Below are positions 10,632 through 21,400 of a stretch of DNA of 27,581 nt, one piece after another. Under the pieces are notes generated by a model. It did not search any database. It saw only the letters and a list, made by a program, of their open reading frames with translations, and had not been told where the DNA came from. The stretch is from Rhizaria sp. SCN 62-66 (Eukaryota > Rhizaria, unplaced), in the NCBI GenBank assembly GCA_001724265.1, contig MEDY01000398.1, positions 1 to 27,581 on the forward strand, given 5' to 3'. Position 1 is the first letter of the stretch; each line of letters opens with the position of its first letter. The position numbers were made by a program, and so were the translations under genes.

Positions 10632-13600
10632 TCACACGGAGTACGCGAAACCGAGCCCGCGGAGCTCAGCGAGCACGTCCTCACCGCGCATGGCCTCACC
10701 GTAGACCTCGCCGTAGCGCATCATCAGCGTGCCCGTGTCGCCCTCGACCGCGCCCCAGGGCTGCGGGGCGACCGTGGTGTCGGCCGCCCACGCCGCCGGG
10801 TCCTTGGCGGCCTTCTTGCGGTCCAGCGCGGCGCGCTTCTCGGCGACGCGCTCCGCCGCGGCCGTCTTGTCGATGAACTGCACACCGCGGTCCACCGACG
10901 ATACCGAGCCCAGCAGCTCGGAGTACCGCGCGGGCACCATGCCCAGCCCGCCCGCGCCGCACGCAAACGCCGACGTCGAGGGCGGCGCCAAGGCCGAGGT
11001 GGCGCAGGAGTACGGCGCGCCCGAGCCGCCGTGGAAGTCCAGGAAGGCAAAGTCCCAGTCCACAGACGCGGCCCTACGCAAGGACGATATGAGCGAAAAG
11101 AAACGAAGACATACAGTATAAAGCAATTATTGAGAAAAACAACATAAAAGCAACATAAACTATTCAACACAATAAAATATAAAATCAACAAATTCATCAT
11201 TAATGACATTGTGTGATATGTGTGAGGAATCCTGTTAAATCGCGTACCTGGCAGCGGCGACCGCGAAGGCCTGCATGCAGGCGCGCACGGCAGCGGCGGA
11301 GCGCAGCGGGCCCGTGGCGGCGACGATGTCCTCGACGGCCGCGGCCGAGAGCGGCGCCGCAGCGGGCGACAGCGCGCGGAACGCCGCGTACGCGCGCGCG
11401 GCGTCGAGCTCGACGCCCGTGTCGGCGACCAGCAGCGCGTCGGGAGTGCTGGAGGCAGCAGCGGCGGCAGCGCGGGCCGCAGCGGCGGCGGCGGCGGCGG
11501 CGACGGCGCCCGAGCCCGGCGCGGCCGAAGACGCGGGGCGCGTGGGCGCCTGAGCGGGGTCGCTGGCCGCAACAGGCACGGCTGCGGCTGCGGCAGCAGA
11601 CAACGCGATGGCCGCCGCGTTGACCTGGCCGACGCGCGCCTGCGCCACGGGCCCGCCCGGCAGCGCAGAGCCAGAGGCGGCGGCGCCGGGCAGCGAGGCG
11701 CGCTTGGCGGCGGCCGAGGCGCCCCACGGCATCGGGGACGCGGTCCGCATCGCGCCAGGGCCCATCGCGCCGGTGACTGTGGGCGGTACCAGCGTCGCGC
11801 CCGCGCCCGCGCCCCCGGGGCCGGCGACAGGGCGGCTCTGGAGCGAGCGCGGCGTCACGGCGGGGGTCGACGCATAGCCAGACGAACCGGCGGCGCCGGA
11901 GGCGGAGGCTGCGGCGAGGCGCGATGACGGGGGCAGCCCTGCGCGGCGACTCGACGCGTAGAAGGGGGGCCGGCGCGCGCCCGCGCTGGCCGCGCCACCG
12001 ATGCCGGAGCCGGAACCCAGCGTAGCGGGGCCGCGGCGGCCGGCGAGCCCCCCGCGCGCGCCCGCGACGCCGCCCGCGGCGCCACCGACGCCCGCGGCGG
12101 CTCCCGAGGACGAGGACGAGGATGAGCCCTCGGCGGAGGCCGACACGAGGCCGGCGCCGTACGAGTCGGAGAGCGCCGGCCCCAGGAAGACGAGCTTGGG
12201 CACGACGTTGATGGATGCAACCGAGAGCGCGTTGGACGACATGAGCTTCTCCTGACGTTGCGCTTCCTCGGTAGCGGCCTTGGTCTCGGCCGCCGCCTTG
12301 GCCGCCGCCGTGGTGACCGCGACCGACTGCTCCTGCAGCACGCCCGTCTCCGCGACCATGCGCGCGACGCGGATTTTGAGCTCCTTGCCGCGGTCCAGCG
12401 CCTTAAGTTGCGCCACGACCGCGGGCGTGACGGCCGCGTCGAGCGCGCCCTCGCCCGTCATGTAGCTGCGCAGCGCGGGGTCGGTCCGCGAATCGGCCAG
12501 CAGGACCTCGACGACGCGCAGCGCCGACGCGTCGCCCTGCCCCGCCGCGCGCGCAGCCAGGTGCAGAGCCGTCTCGCCCACGCTGTCCTGCTTGTTCGGG
12601 TTTGCCTTAGCGCGCAGCAGCGCGTACGTGACGAGCGCGCAGTGCGCGTCGGCGGCGTAATGCAGGAACACGCGGTCAGCGTCGCCGAACGTCTTGTCGT
12701 GCAGCGCCTTCTCGGTGAGCAGGCGTGCCGTGCGCTCCTCGGCCAGCTGCGTGAGCAGTCCACGCTCGAGCGTGTCGCGCTGCGTAGCGTCGTCGCGCGC
12801 GGCCACCAGCGCCGCGAACTCGGTGCTTAGCTGCTTCATCGCGATCTTGGAGAACTTGAGGTCCTGCTGCAGCTGCTTCTTGCGCGCCTCGATCGCGGCC
12901 GCGGCCGCAGCGGCCTCGTCGTGCGGCGTCACCGTCAACGTCACCGCTGCGGCAGGGCCCGCAGCCGCGGACGCGCCGGTCGCGGCGGCTGCGGTGGCCG
13001 AGGCGGAGCCGGTGACGGCGAGCGAGGCGCGGCGACTGGGCGCGGCCGACGAGGGCATGGACCCACCGCCGCCGCCGCCACTGGCGAGGACCTTGTTGAG
13101 GTCGAAGCCGAGGCGCTGCGCGCGGTCGGCGGCCGTCTCGCCCGCGGCGTCGGTGGCGTCGGTGGGCGCGCCCGCATCGAGAAGACGGCGGAAGACCTCG
13201 CGGCCCTTGCCGATGCGGACGTGGTCGACGCCCACGTGCAGCGGGGTCTCCCCGGCGTCGTTGCGCAGCGAGGCCGAGGCGCCGTGCGCGAGCAGCCAGT
13301 CCACCAGCGCGGTGCGGCCCGCGGCCGTGGCGCAGTGCAGCAGCGACGTCTGCGACCCGGGCTTGCCGAACAGGGCGTTGGGGTCGAAGTGGTTCGGGAT
13401 CAGCCCCTTGTCGGCGACGAAGTCGAGGTCTTTGAGCACCTTGGCGTCGGTAGACCGAGACAGCGCGGCCTTAAACACCAAGCTATAGAAGAAAACACAT
13501 AGAAGCAAATGAAACAAAAGAGGCCAACTGGTTGTGAGAGAGCTGCGCCTGAACAACGGGTGGCTTAAACAGAATGAGTTAAGCTGGGGGCAGTGCAGAG

Positions 13601-13837
13601 CTTTGTTGTGCGTTTGCGGGGTTGCAAGAAGACGTACCTGATCTTCTTGAAGAGCTTGGCGCCAATGTTGGCGTCCGCGGAGTACGCGGCAGATGGTGCG
13701 GCGTGGCTGGAAGCCTCCTCGCCCTCACCGACACCGCCGCCGTCAACAGCACCTCCGTCGTCCTCGGCGCCGTCGGCGTTGTCGCCGGCGTCGGCCATAG
13801 ACACGGTGCCAATCAGCTCCTCGGGTTCGTCCGACAT
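10632..13837 (-). CDS. Ankyrin-repeat, coiled-coil protein with unrecognised C-terminal region (3 exons)
   Basis: Read on the minus strand, the exons are 13837-13638, 13482-11248 and 11073-10632 (introns of 155 and 174 bases, donors GTACGT and GTACGC, acceptors TATAG and CGTAG), giving 958 residues with a TGA stop. MSDEPEEL at 13837 is the first ATG in frame. Residues 1-66 are acidic and disordered. Ankyrin repeats occur at about 111-200 (LLHCATAAGR, ETPLHVGVDH) and about 335-425 (FLHYAADAH, ETALHLAARA). A charged coiled coil lies between them (about 258-333). Residues 500-790 are Ala/Gly/Ser/Pro-rich and low-complexity. The last 147 residues switch to ordinary globular composition (SVDWDFAFLDFHGG, PARYSELLG, MMRYGEVYGE) and belong to no family I recognise. 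Ankyrin repeats mediate protein binding; partners are unknown. The exon model rests on frame continuity and splice motifs. Confidence 0.82.
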
Positions 13838-14450
13838 TGCACAGGCGGGCGCTCCAGGGCTACAGCAGCGGGTGGCGCGCGGTGAGAGAACGGGGTAGTT
13901 CAAGGGGAAAAAGGCGAAAAGGCAAGGGCAAAGGGGACCGATCGGGAGGAGTAAGTATAAGACAGGTATAGGGAGTTGAAAAGCAGAAATGAAACGTTGT
14001 ACTAATTCACATATCTAGACGTATTATACCGCGGCGATAACCCAATCAACGGTCACCTGGCGTTACACGAGCCTCGCTTAAATCGGGGGGCAAATAACGA
14101 CTGGTTCTCGGTCAGAGTTCGACAGTCGGACTTAACTTCACGATCCAACCACAAACGCATTTCGACACAATCGAGCCGTTAACGTGACAGGGCTCGGTGG
14201 CGAACAAGAAGGGACTGGCCATGAGGCGCGCCCAGCGGATGATGTTGGGCGATCGAAGACGCTTTTGTGCTCTATAATCTCTCCGTGCTTCTGCAAGTTT
14301 TTCTTTGTTCATATAACTATTTGTTTTGTTATCACTATTTACAAATTGCAACAACATTCTTAGCTCATATATACACTTATCACAACACTTCCAGACCCTC
14401 GTCCTCCCACCCAGCCCCTCGCGCCACCGTCCCGTTTCCCTCGCGGCCCC
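13838..14450. other. Divergent promoter region between the ankyrin gene and the D-box-like small protein gene
   Basis: Both flanking genes start here and run outward, so this 613-base stretch must contain both promoters and 5' UTRs. It is AT-rich in the middle. A TATATA-like element occurs at about 14368-14373, roughly 80 bases before the plus-strand ATG, and C-rich leader-like sequence runs from about 14395 to the ATG. I see no further ORF with coding character. Confidence 0.5.
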
Positions 14451-15362
14451 ATGCTCTCGCAGCGCCTCGCCCTTGAGGAAAACGCCTCCGCGCGCCTCCA
14501 GTCCGCGCCCGGGCTTGTGAAACCCACGCTCGGCGCCGCCGCGTCGACCCGCGGCCCCGCCGCCGGCCCGGCCCTGCTCAAGCCCGCAAACCCCAACGCG
14601 CCCGCCGCGTCCGGCCCGACGAAGCTCGGCGCGGCCCCCGCGCGGCGCGCGTTTGGCGAGATCACGGCCAACACGGCCCCCGCGCCCGCCGCGGCGCCCG
14701 CGGGCGGCAAGAAGGGCGTCCTGGCTAAGGCCCCGCCCCCGCAGGCCGAGAGCGCGCCGGTCAAGGCGCAGGTGCAGACGCGGGCGCGCGCCGCACGCGC
14801 AGTCGCCGCGCCGCCCGTGTTTGTCGCAGAGGACTTCGCGACCGTGGAGCTTGTGCACGGCTCGGACGTGTTTCCGATGGCCAACGGCGCTCCTTTCGAG
14901 AGTATGTGAAACAAAACGACTGTGAAATGCATAGCTTCGAACGATATCCCACTGCGAGGTATACTCGTGGTATATCTTGCACTCTGTCGAAGTTTCAGTG
15001 GAATACCTATGATTTATCAATCAATATATGCGAATCTCAAATATGAATCACTTGCATCTCCACCCACGTGATATATCCTCTCTTATGTTCTCTCCATGCT
15101 TCTTTCTTTCTTCTTTTTGTTTTCTTTCCTACCCCGCCCCGCGCTCGCAGCTGGTCTCGACCTCTCCTCCCTCCCCAGCGGCATTGACGGCGCCGCCCTT
15201 GTCGCCGCCGTCAACTCCTTCGCCGCGCCCTTTGCCCTCGATTTCGCGCTGCCCGACTCCGCTGGATCCGGTGTGGGAGCCAACGCCGGCGACAACGCCG
15301 CGGCTGCTGCTGACTCTGGAGTCGAGCTGATCGACTTTGACCTCGCAGAGCTCGACTTCTGA
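14451..15362 (+). CDS. Small disordered protein with destruction-box-like motifs; possible APC/C substrate, securin-like (2 exons)
   Basis: Exons 14451-14901 and 15151-15362 flank a 249-base AT- and pyrimidine-rich intron (donor GTATGT, acceptor CGCAG) and give 220 residues with a TGA stop. The protein is Ala/Pro-rich and probably disordered. Residues 5-11, RLALEEN, match RxxLxxN, and residues 65-74, RRAFGEITAN, strongly resemble the destruction box of mitotic cyclins and securins (R-x-A-[LF]-G-x-[IV]-x-N). Lys/Arg-rich stretches lie at 87-117, then EDFATVEL (127-134) and an acidic hydrophobic C-terminus, ELIDFDLAELDF. A basic degron-bearing N-terminus with an acidic C-terminus is the general plan of securin, the separase inhibitor, and of other anaphase-promoting-complex substrates. 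No canonical KEN box is present. The gene structure is good; the functional suggestion is weak. Confidence 0.72.
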
Positions 15363-16055
15363 GCGCGCATCGACACCAAAGTCCAGCAAATTGTGATGAC
15401 GCGCGCAGTCGAGTTGTATCTATAGACTCTATGGACTGGACTGTTTAATCCGTGCTCTTTGCACAGCGCAAAACGAGTCCTGGATGTGAAACTGCGCTGC
15501 GAACCGGGCCAAGCGTGCCAGAGCGTGATATGCGTGTGCACGCGCATTATTTTTGAAGTCACAACACAGCCACAACAATAGCAACAATGCGGCAGGAGAC
15601 CGCAGTTTCTGTTCATGTAAAACGAAACATTGATATCTGTGACTTTTTAAGAGGCGAGTCCGTCATATGAGACCAACACGTGTAATCAACAGGTTGATGA
15701 CCAGCCATGTAGCTTATGCACATGAAACGTGAATGCATTCAGTATTGTTCTTGCAAGGATATACGACAATTTTATTGAACATCTTCATATGTATCAACAT
15801 ACACACTTTTGTTGACACACGTAAACACTCTGAACATACGAATTAGCTATAATGAACCAATGAAACTACTGTATCTGTCTTAAAATGGCCTGTATATACG
15901 CAGCAGTGGCCATAGTCAGTGATATAAATGCTTGAAATTCTCAATGAACTGCAGAAAAAGTGCTCTGTAAGCTTGCTTGCTTGCCCAGGCAAGCCCCTCG
16001 GAGAGCGTCGCGCTAATTGCCGACGGTCACTCACGGTCGCTCACGGCCGCCCAGC
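15363..16055. other. Convergent intergenic region, D-box-like small protein gene and reticulon gene
   Basis: AT-rich DNA holding the 3' ends of two converging transcripts. A GC-richer part (15980-16055) adjoins the reticulon stop codon. It includes a short hairpin and three related decamers (GGTCACTCAC, GGTCGCTCAC, GGCCGCCCAG) at 16025-16054 that resemble the dispersed CCGTGAG motif. No gene is visible. Confidence 0.55.
15979..15994. repeat. Short inverted repeat (7-bp stem, 2-base loop)
   Basis: GCTTGCC and GGCAAGC flank CA, 62-77 bases beyond the reticulon stop codon on the minus strand, following a GCTT/TGCT tandem run. It could form a small 3' UTR hairpin; no function is demonstrated. 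Confidence 0.45.
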
Positions 16056-17525
16056 TCAGTCCCCCTTGCGCTTGCCCGCGCTCCGCACGCTCGCGCTCGC
16101 GCTCGCAGTGCCGTCCGCACTGAGATTGGGGTTCAGGCTGGGGTTGACATGCCGCGCGCCACCGACCGCGGCCCCGATCCATGGCACACGGTTCACCCGG
16201 CCCATCAGCGCCCGCAGCGCGCGCTCCGCCGCCGCGTCGGCCTGGCGGCGCCAGCGCCGGTAAGCCCAGGGCACCGAGAAAGCCACCGCGGTCACCACGA
16301 CGAGCCTGCGGTGGGGTGGGGAGGGCAAGGAGGAAGAGACAAAGTTCATGAAAAGACGGTGAGATAAACATAATTCGAAATGAAACTATATATTTAAAAC
16401 AAACTCGGCAATTTATATACAAACTCTACGTTTTAGATACTTATGTGCACATATGAGCCCGTTTCTGATCGAACGTATGATGAACGTACATGGTGGTTGC
16501 GGTGACGAGCGCGCCGACGGATGCGAGCGCGAGCGCAGCCACCGCGACGAGCAGCGTGAGCCACGGCCGCTGGCAGCGCAGAACCTCGAGCGCCCACGCG
16601 GCGACGACGTTGACGGCCTCGGCCGTGGGGTGGAGGATGTCGGCGACACGGTCGTGGGCGATGAAGGAGCCGCCGCCGGAGACGCCGGAGCCGCCAGAGC
16701 TGAGCATGGGATGGGAGTAGAAAGTGTCGGAGGGGACAGGGACACCCTGGAAGAGGCAGATAGCGCGCATGAGGTGGATGTAGACCACGCAGACGACGAT
16801 CTGCAGCAGCACGATGTAGCTACGAGCGGGTATAGGTTAAGAGCAACAGACGCAGTGCAGCGTGTAACAAGACGCAAATTGAAGATCAGATGTGTGTTGA
16901 CAAGATTATGAAGTGTGCATATAGATAAAACGCGAGTATAATACGGAGAATTATCACGATCGTGTTGTGGTAAAACAAAAACAACATGTAGCGACGTATA
17001 TGTAGTCTACTGTTCGGTTTTGGTGTTATTCAATGTGACGTACCTGAGGAGCATGACGACTGTGAAGCCTGCATAAGTGGTAAGATAGGCAAACAGAAAC
17101 ACGGAGAGGACAAAGAAGAACGACGAGAGGGGGCGCTCCCAGTATATCAGTTGCGCGACTGCGCAACAAGAGTGCCACAACACAGACGGCAGCAGAGTAA
17201 GAGAGTCCAGTGGCAAAAGTAAGGAGTAGAATAGTTAAGCATGTGAGTAGATGAGCGCGTGCGAACGCAGAATGGACATTGAAGCATAACAATTAGAATA
17301 TTTTCAATGCAAAAATAGCAAAATCAAGCACTCACAAGTTTGAGTCACAATGCTACTGTGTCCAAAATGCGATGTGCAAGTGAAGTGTTACGTACTGCGG
17401 TTGGTGATCACTGCGGGGTTGATTTGCATCTCCAGATCAGCAGCTGTCGTCATGCCGGGCGCGCCAGAGAAGCCGCCAACACCGTTGCCGCTGGGCACGG
17501 ACAGCCCCGCGTACGAGGGATACAT
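16056..17525 (-). CDS. Reticulon-like ER membrane-shaping protein (4 exons)
   Basis: Minus-strand exons are 17525-17396, 17158-17044, 16819-16490 and 16305-16056; introns of 237, 224 and 184 bases all have GTACGT donors, with acceptors CGCAG, CGTAG and CGCAG. The product is 274 residues with a TGA stop. After a Gly/Ser-rich N-terminus comes LIYWERPLSS (residues 47-56), matching the [LI]-Y-W-R-x-P start of the reticulon homology domain. A long hydrophobic hairpin follows (about 57-99), then a hydrophilic loop (about 100-165) and a second long hydrophobic segment (about 168-205), leading into SVPWAYRRW, which corresponds to the family's FTVP-x-x-Y-E-K pattern. The C-terminus GKRKGD is a KxKxx di-lysine ER-retrieval motif, as in animal reticulons ending KRKAE. 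Reticulons insert hairpins that curve tubular ER. The exons join in frame only with these boundaries. Family assignment is by pattern recognition. Confidence 0.85.
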
Positions 17526-18457
17526 GAGGCCAACTCAGGGAGAAACAGGGCGAGGCCGAGGGGTGGTTGAAAGAAATGCTAATGGGATGAAGCAAAATAT
17601 GTACAGGATCGTTTGATGAGGTCGGGTGATATCATACTTTAAGGGCCGTTTAAAAAGCCAACTATTGTTTTACGTGCAAGGCAGAAAAGTGAATTAACGG
17701 AGAACTCAATGAGAACGGCACATCAAATCGGAAGCGTCGTCGTCGTCCACCGGTCTGGAGAGTCAATCGTCCAAACCAACGACAAATGTGGCGATGTCTC
17801 AACACAATAGTTGTCTCACGCAGCGTTGACTTGACATAATGTCGGATAGTGTCAATTATACCGGCGATACAAACTTTTAATGCTTGAAAATGTGTATATC
17901 GATGGTGTTCTAGTGGAATCTGGATTGCTGAGTCGTCTGGTGACCGTGAGCGGCCGGATTCCCACGGTCGCGGCCTAATTTGAGATCGCTCGTGGTTAAA
18001 ACTTCCGAGGCACTTTTTGAAACTAGCTGTCCTCAGACGAGCACCCCAATAATTAAATATTTAGTTCATGCTATAATATATTTGTATGTTGAAGGGTTTG
18101 GCTTCCTATCGGTCGGTCTTGTCGCAAAACGCGTCGAAATGTCGCCTCTCGACTCCCTGACTGGGACGAGCCTCAGTCCCCTCTTTGCACAGACTATCTC
18201 GCCAACCCTTCCTCAAATTGCGATTTCTGACCGTCTACTGATTTTTTACTCACATTGACTCTGCCTTTTATGCGGTTTTTTTGCGCTCGAAGGATATCTT
18301 CCTAACTTTCTACCCGGACCCGCCCACAGTCCCCCCACCACAGTCACACCCCTCCCTCACCCAGCCCTTTCACGCCTTCCCGCGCCTCGCCCCGCTCCCC
18401 GCGCGCGCCGCCGCCCCCTCCCAGCCTTTCCCCACGCGTCCTGCTCCGCGTGCGGCG
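17526..18457. other. Divergent promoter region between the reticulon gene and the giant low-complexity gene
   Basis: This 932-base region should contain the promoters of two outward-running genes. It is AT-rich up to about 18300 and then becomes a C/T-rich leader before the ATG at 18458. An exact TGACCGTGAGC occurs at 17941-17951, followed by a related CCACGGTCGCGG block at about 17960-17972. A 12-codon upstream ORF (ATG 18270, TAA ending 18305) would matter only if it lies within the transcript. A 92-codon open stretch (about 17980-18258) has AT-rich, non-coding character and I do not call it a gene. Confidence 0.5.
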
Positions 18458-21400
18458 ATGTCGCTCCTATCTGCGGCCGCGCCCCTGCCGCCCGCCCCCG
18501 GCCCGGCCCCCGCGTCCGCCCATCTGGACACCACGTCGGGCTCGTCGTCTCCGGCCTCTGGCGCAGCCCCCGCCGGCCCCGCGCCCGCCCCCGCCGCCCC
18601 GCGCGCGCCCGACGTCTGCGGCTACACCTCCACGGCCTCGGCGGCCTGCGCCGACGCCGCCCTGTCCTCCTCTGCGACGGCGTGCGGCCTCCCCGTGAGC
18701 TGTGCCAACGTGTGCGCCAAGGGAGCTGCTGCCGTAGCTCCCGCTGTGGTGGCGGCGACGGGGCTCAGCGCGGCGCCCTCGCTCGACGCGCCCTGCCCCT
18801 CGGCCTCGTCGCTCGACGGCCAGACCGCGCTGGACCCCGGCGCCGCCGCGGGCTCAAACGCTGGCTCAAGCGCGGGCGAGCCGTCCAATGCCGCGCCGCC
18901 GCCGCCGCCGTCGCCCGACAGCGACCACGACAACGGACTCGCGACGGACTCCGCCGCTGCGAGCGCCCGCGTGTAGCCTAATCAGCCCCACCAGCAACAG
19001 CAGCAGCAGATGCCGGCGATGGTGCCGATGGCAGCCGCGGTCGCCGTGTCCGCCTCGTCCTCGGAGGCGTCATCAACGGCGTCCTCCACCTCCGACGCTG
19101 AAGCCGAGACTGAGACGGAGAACGTGGTGAACGTGAACACGTCCCCCAGCGCCAGTGGCGCCAGTGCGGCCAGTGCGGCTGCGGCGCCTGAGGGCAGCTC
19201 TGTCCAGTCCCAGGCCCAGAGTGCGAGTATGGCGACTGCGAGTATAGGTCCCGCGTCACCTGGCGCCGCCGCCGCCGCCGCCGGTGCGGTGGGCACATAG
19301 CCGCCGACGCCGCAGCGCCCGCGCGCGCCCGCCGCCGCCCCCGGCGCGCCCCTCGCGCCCCGCCAGTCCTTCACCCAGCCACAGTCTCAGTCTCTAGCCC
19401 AATCGCAACCGCACTCTCAGCAATCTCAGTCTGAGTCTATTGAGCAGTCACCGCCCGCGACTACGGCCGCGACCTCGGCCTCGACCGCGACTGCGGCTTC
19501 GGCTGTGTCTGCTTTGCCGTCACTGCCGGCCTCGCCGTCGCCCGTTGCGGCCGACTCTGCCGTCACGACCGCGGCCACTGACGCTGGCGCTGGCGCTGGC
19601 GCTGGCACTGGCGGTGCGACGATGGCGATGGGCGACGGCGACGACAGTGGTGTCGTGTATGATGACAACAGCAGCAACATCAACAACAATCACAATAAGA
19701 GCACTGACACCGCTTTCTATAGTAACAACAACTTGGACGTCCACAACTTCGCCGGTGCCACTGCGCCTGCGCCTGCGCCTGCGCCGAGCGCTGCTGCTGC
19801 TGCGCCGCAGAGCAGCGCCAACGGCAGCCTGGCTGCCCCGGCCGACAGCGGGGCGGCCCCGGCGACCCACGGTCCCCCCGTGCCTATGGCCCCGGCGGCC
19901 CCCGTGACCGTGGCCATGACCGACGACGGCGACACGACCAGCAGCTCACAGTCCTGCTCACAGTCGCTGCCACACACTCAGTCCGTTGACTCCTACTCGC
20001 AGTCTCCACTGTCACAGACCGCGACTGATACACAGGCTTCGCAGTCGCTCTCTGCGCCGGCGGTGCAGCGACCCATGCCCTCTGCCTCCGGCTTCGCACC
20101 CGCCGGACCCGCAGCGGCAGCGGCAGCGGGAGTGACCGTGAGCAGCCCCGCAGAGACTGCGACAGCGGCCGCGGCCCCCCAGTCGGTGGCCCCGCAGCCC
20201 GCGCCCTCGCCGTCAGCGCCTTCGCAGTCAGCGCCCCCGCAGTCCGTGCGGCGCGAGCGGTCGTCGCGCATCGCCGCCCAGTCCCTGTCCCCGCCGCCGG
20301 CGTACATGTCCTACGCCACCACCTCCGCGCTCGCCAACGCCGCCAACAACGCTCATCCCGCCAACAACAGCGCTAGAAGCGGTGGCGGCGACATGCTCGA
20401 CGCCGTGGCTGCGGTCGCCGGCGGCAGCGTAGCCGGCCATGTCTCCAACAACAACAACAGCAACGGCCACGCGGGCGTGGGGGCGAGCCCCCGCCTGGCC
20501 GCGGCGGCCGCGCAGCAGCCGGGCGCCGCCGTCTCCCCGGCCCCCGCCCCCACACTATCGGGCGCCATGTGCCGCGCCGCGCTCCGCGCCGAGCAGCAGG
20601 CGCTTGCGCTCTCCTCGGCCGCCGCCTCCCGCGTCGCCCCCACAATGCCCCGCGCAGCCGCCGCCTCCGCAGCTGCAGCAGCCGCAGCAGCAGCGGCTGC
20701 GGCGGCTGCAGCGGCTGCAATGCCAGCGAGCCCCGCCCGTTCAGCCTCCGCGGCCGCCGCCGTGTCGATGCCAGTGCCGGTGCCAGCCGCTGTGGCGGCT
20801 GCCCAGAGCTCCCCTGGCGCGGCCTCAGGAGCGACTCTGGGCTCCCCTTCTGCCGCCACGGCGAGCGCGAGTGCGAGCGGAGCCCCTTTGGCGACCCAGC
20901 GCATGCGCCGGTCTGCCGGCAGCCTCAACTACAAGCTCCTCAGCTCCGGGGGCGCTGCCGCCGCCTCGGCCGCCGCCGCCGTCGCCGCCGCCACCACGGC
21001 GACTGCGGCCGGGACAACGGACGACTCCGGCTGTGTGAGCTCCGTGGCCACAGAGCTCGACCAGGCGCAGTCTATTGACCGTAACGCTGGCGTCAGCTGC
21101 GTGGGCTCGCCCGCCGCGCTGCCACAGTCAAACTCGGCCGCAGCGTCCCTGGCGGCGGGCTACTATGGCGGCCATGTGGGCAGCGGCGGGGGCAACGCGG
21201 CGTCGACCCCTGGGCTGACCGCGCTCTCAGCGCTCCCCATGCAAAACTCCCTCGCTACGGCGGCGGCGGCGGGCTACTCCGCAGTCTATGGGAGTGCCGC
21301 TGCCGCTGCGCTACCAGGCTCGGCCTCGCTCCCGGTCTCACTGCCCTCCAACGCAGTCGGCTACGCCACCTCTGGCGCTAACTATGGCGCTGACTCTGGG

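Noticed and set aside
13838-13903. Longer N-terminus for the ankyrin gene
   Set aside because: The upstream in-frame codons would need a TTG start; the first ATG is at 13837 and gives an acidic N-terminus typical of real starts.
14112-15020. 302-codon minus-strand frame across the D-box-like gene and its promoter
   Set aside because: It spans AT-rich intron, GC-rich exon and promoter DNA without composition sense, and it is antisense to a better-supported two-exon gene.
17980-18258. 92-codon plus-strand frame upstream of the giant low-complexity gene
   Set aside because: AT-rich, with intergenic-like codon use and no recognisable motif. It lies in the expected promoter region.
18281-18457. 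In-frame upstream extension of the giant low-complexity gene
   Set aside because: The frame is open but contains no ATG and is C/T-rich leader-like sequence, so the start was placed at 18458.
18970-19330. Introns removing the two in-frame TAG codons
   Set aside because: No donor matching the window's GTRYGY pattern is paired with an AT-rich or pyrimidine-rich tract and a CGYAG-like acceptor here. The candidate introns would be under 50 bases, or entirely GC-rich. I cannot exclude them without transcripts.
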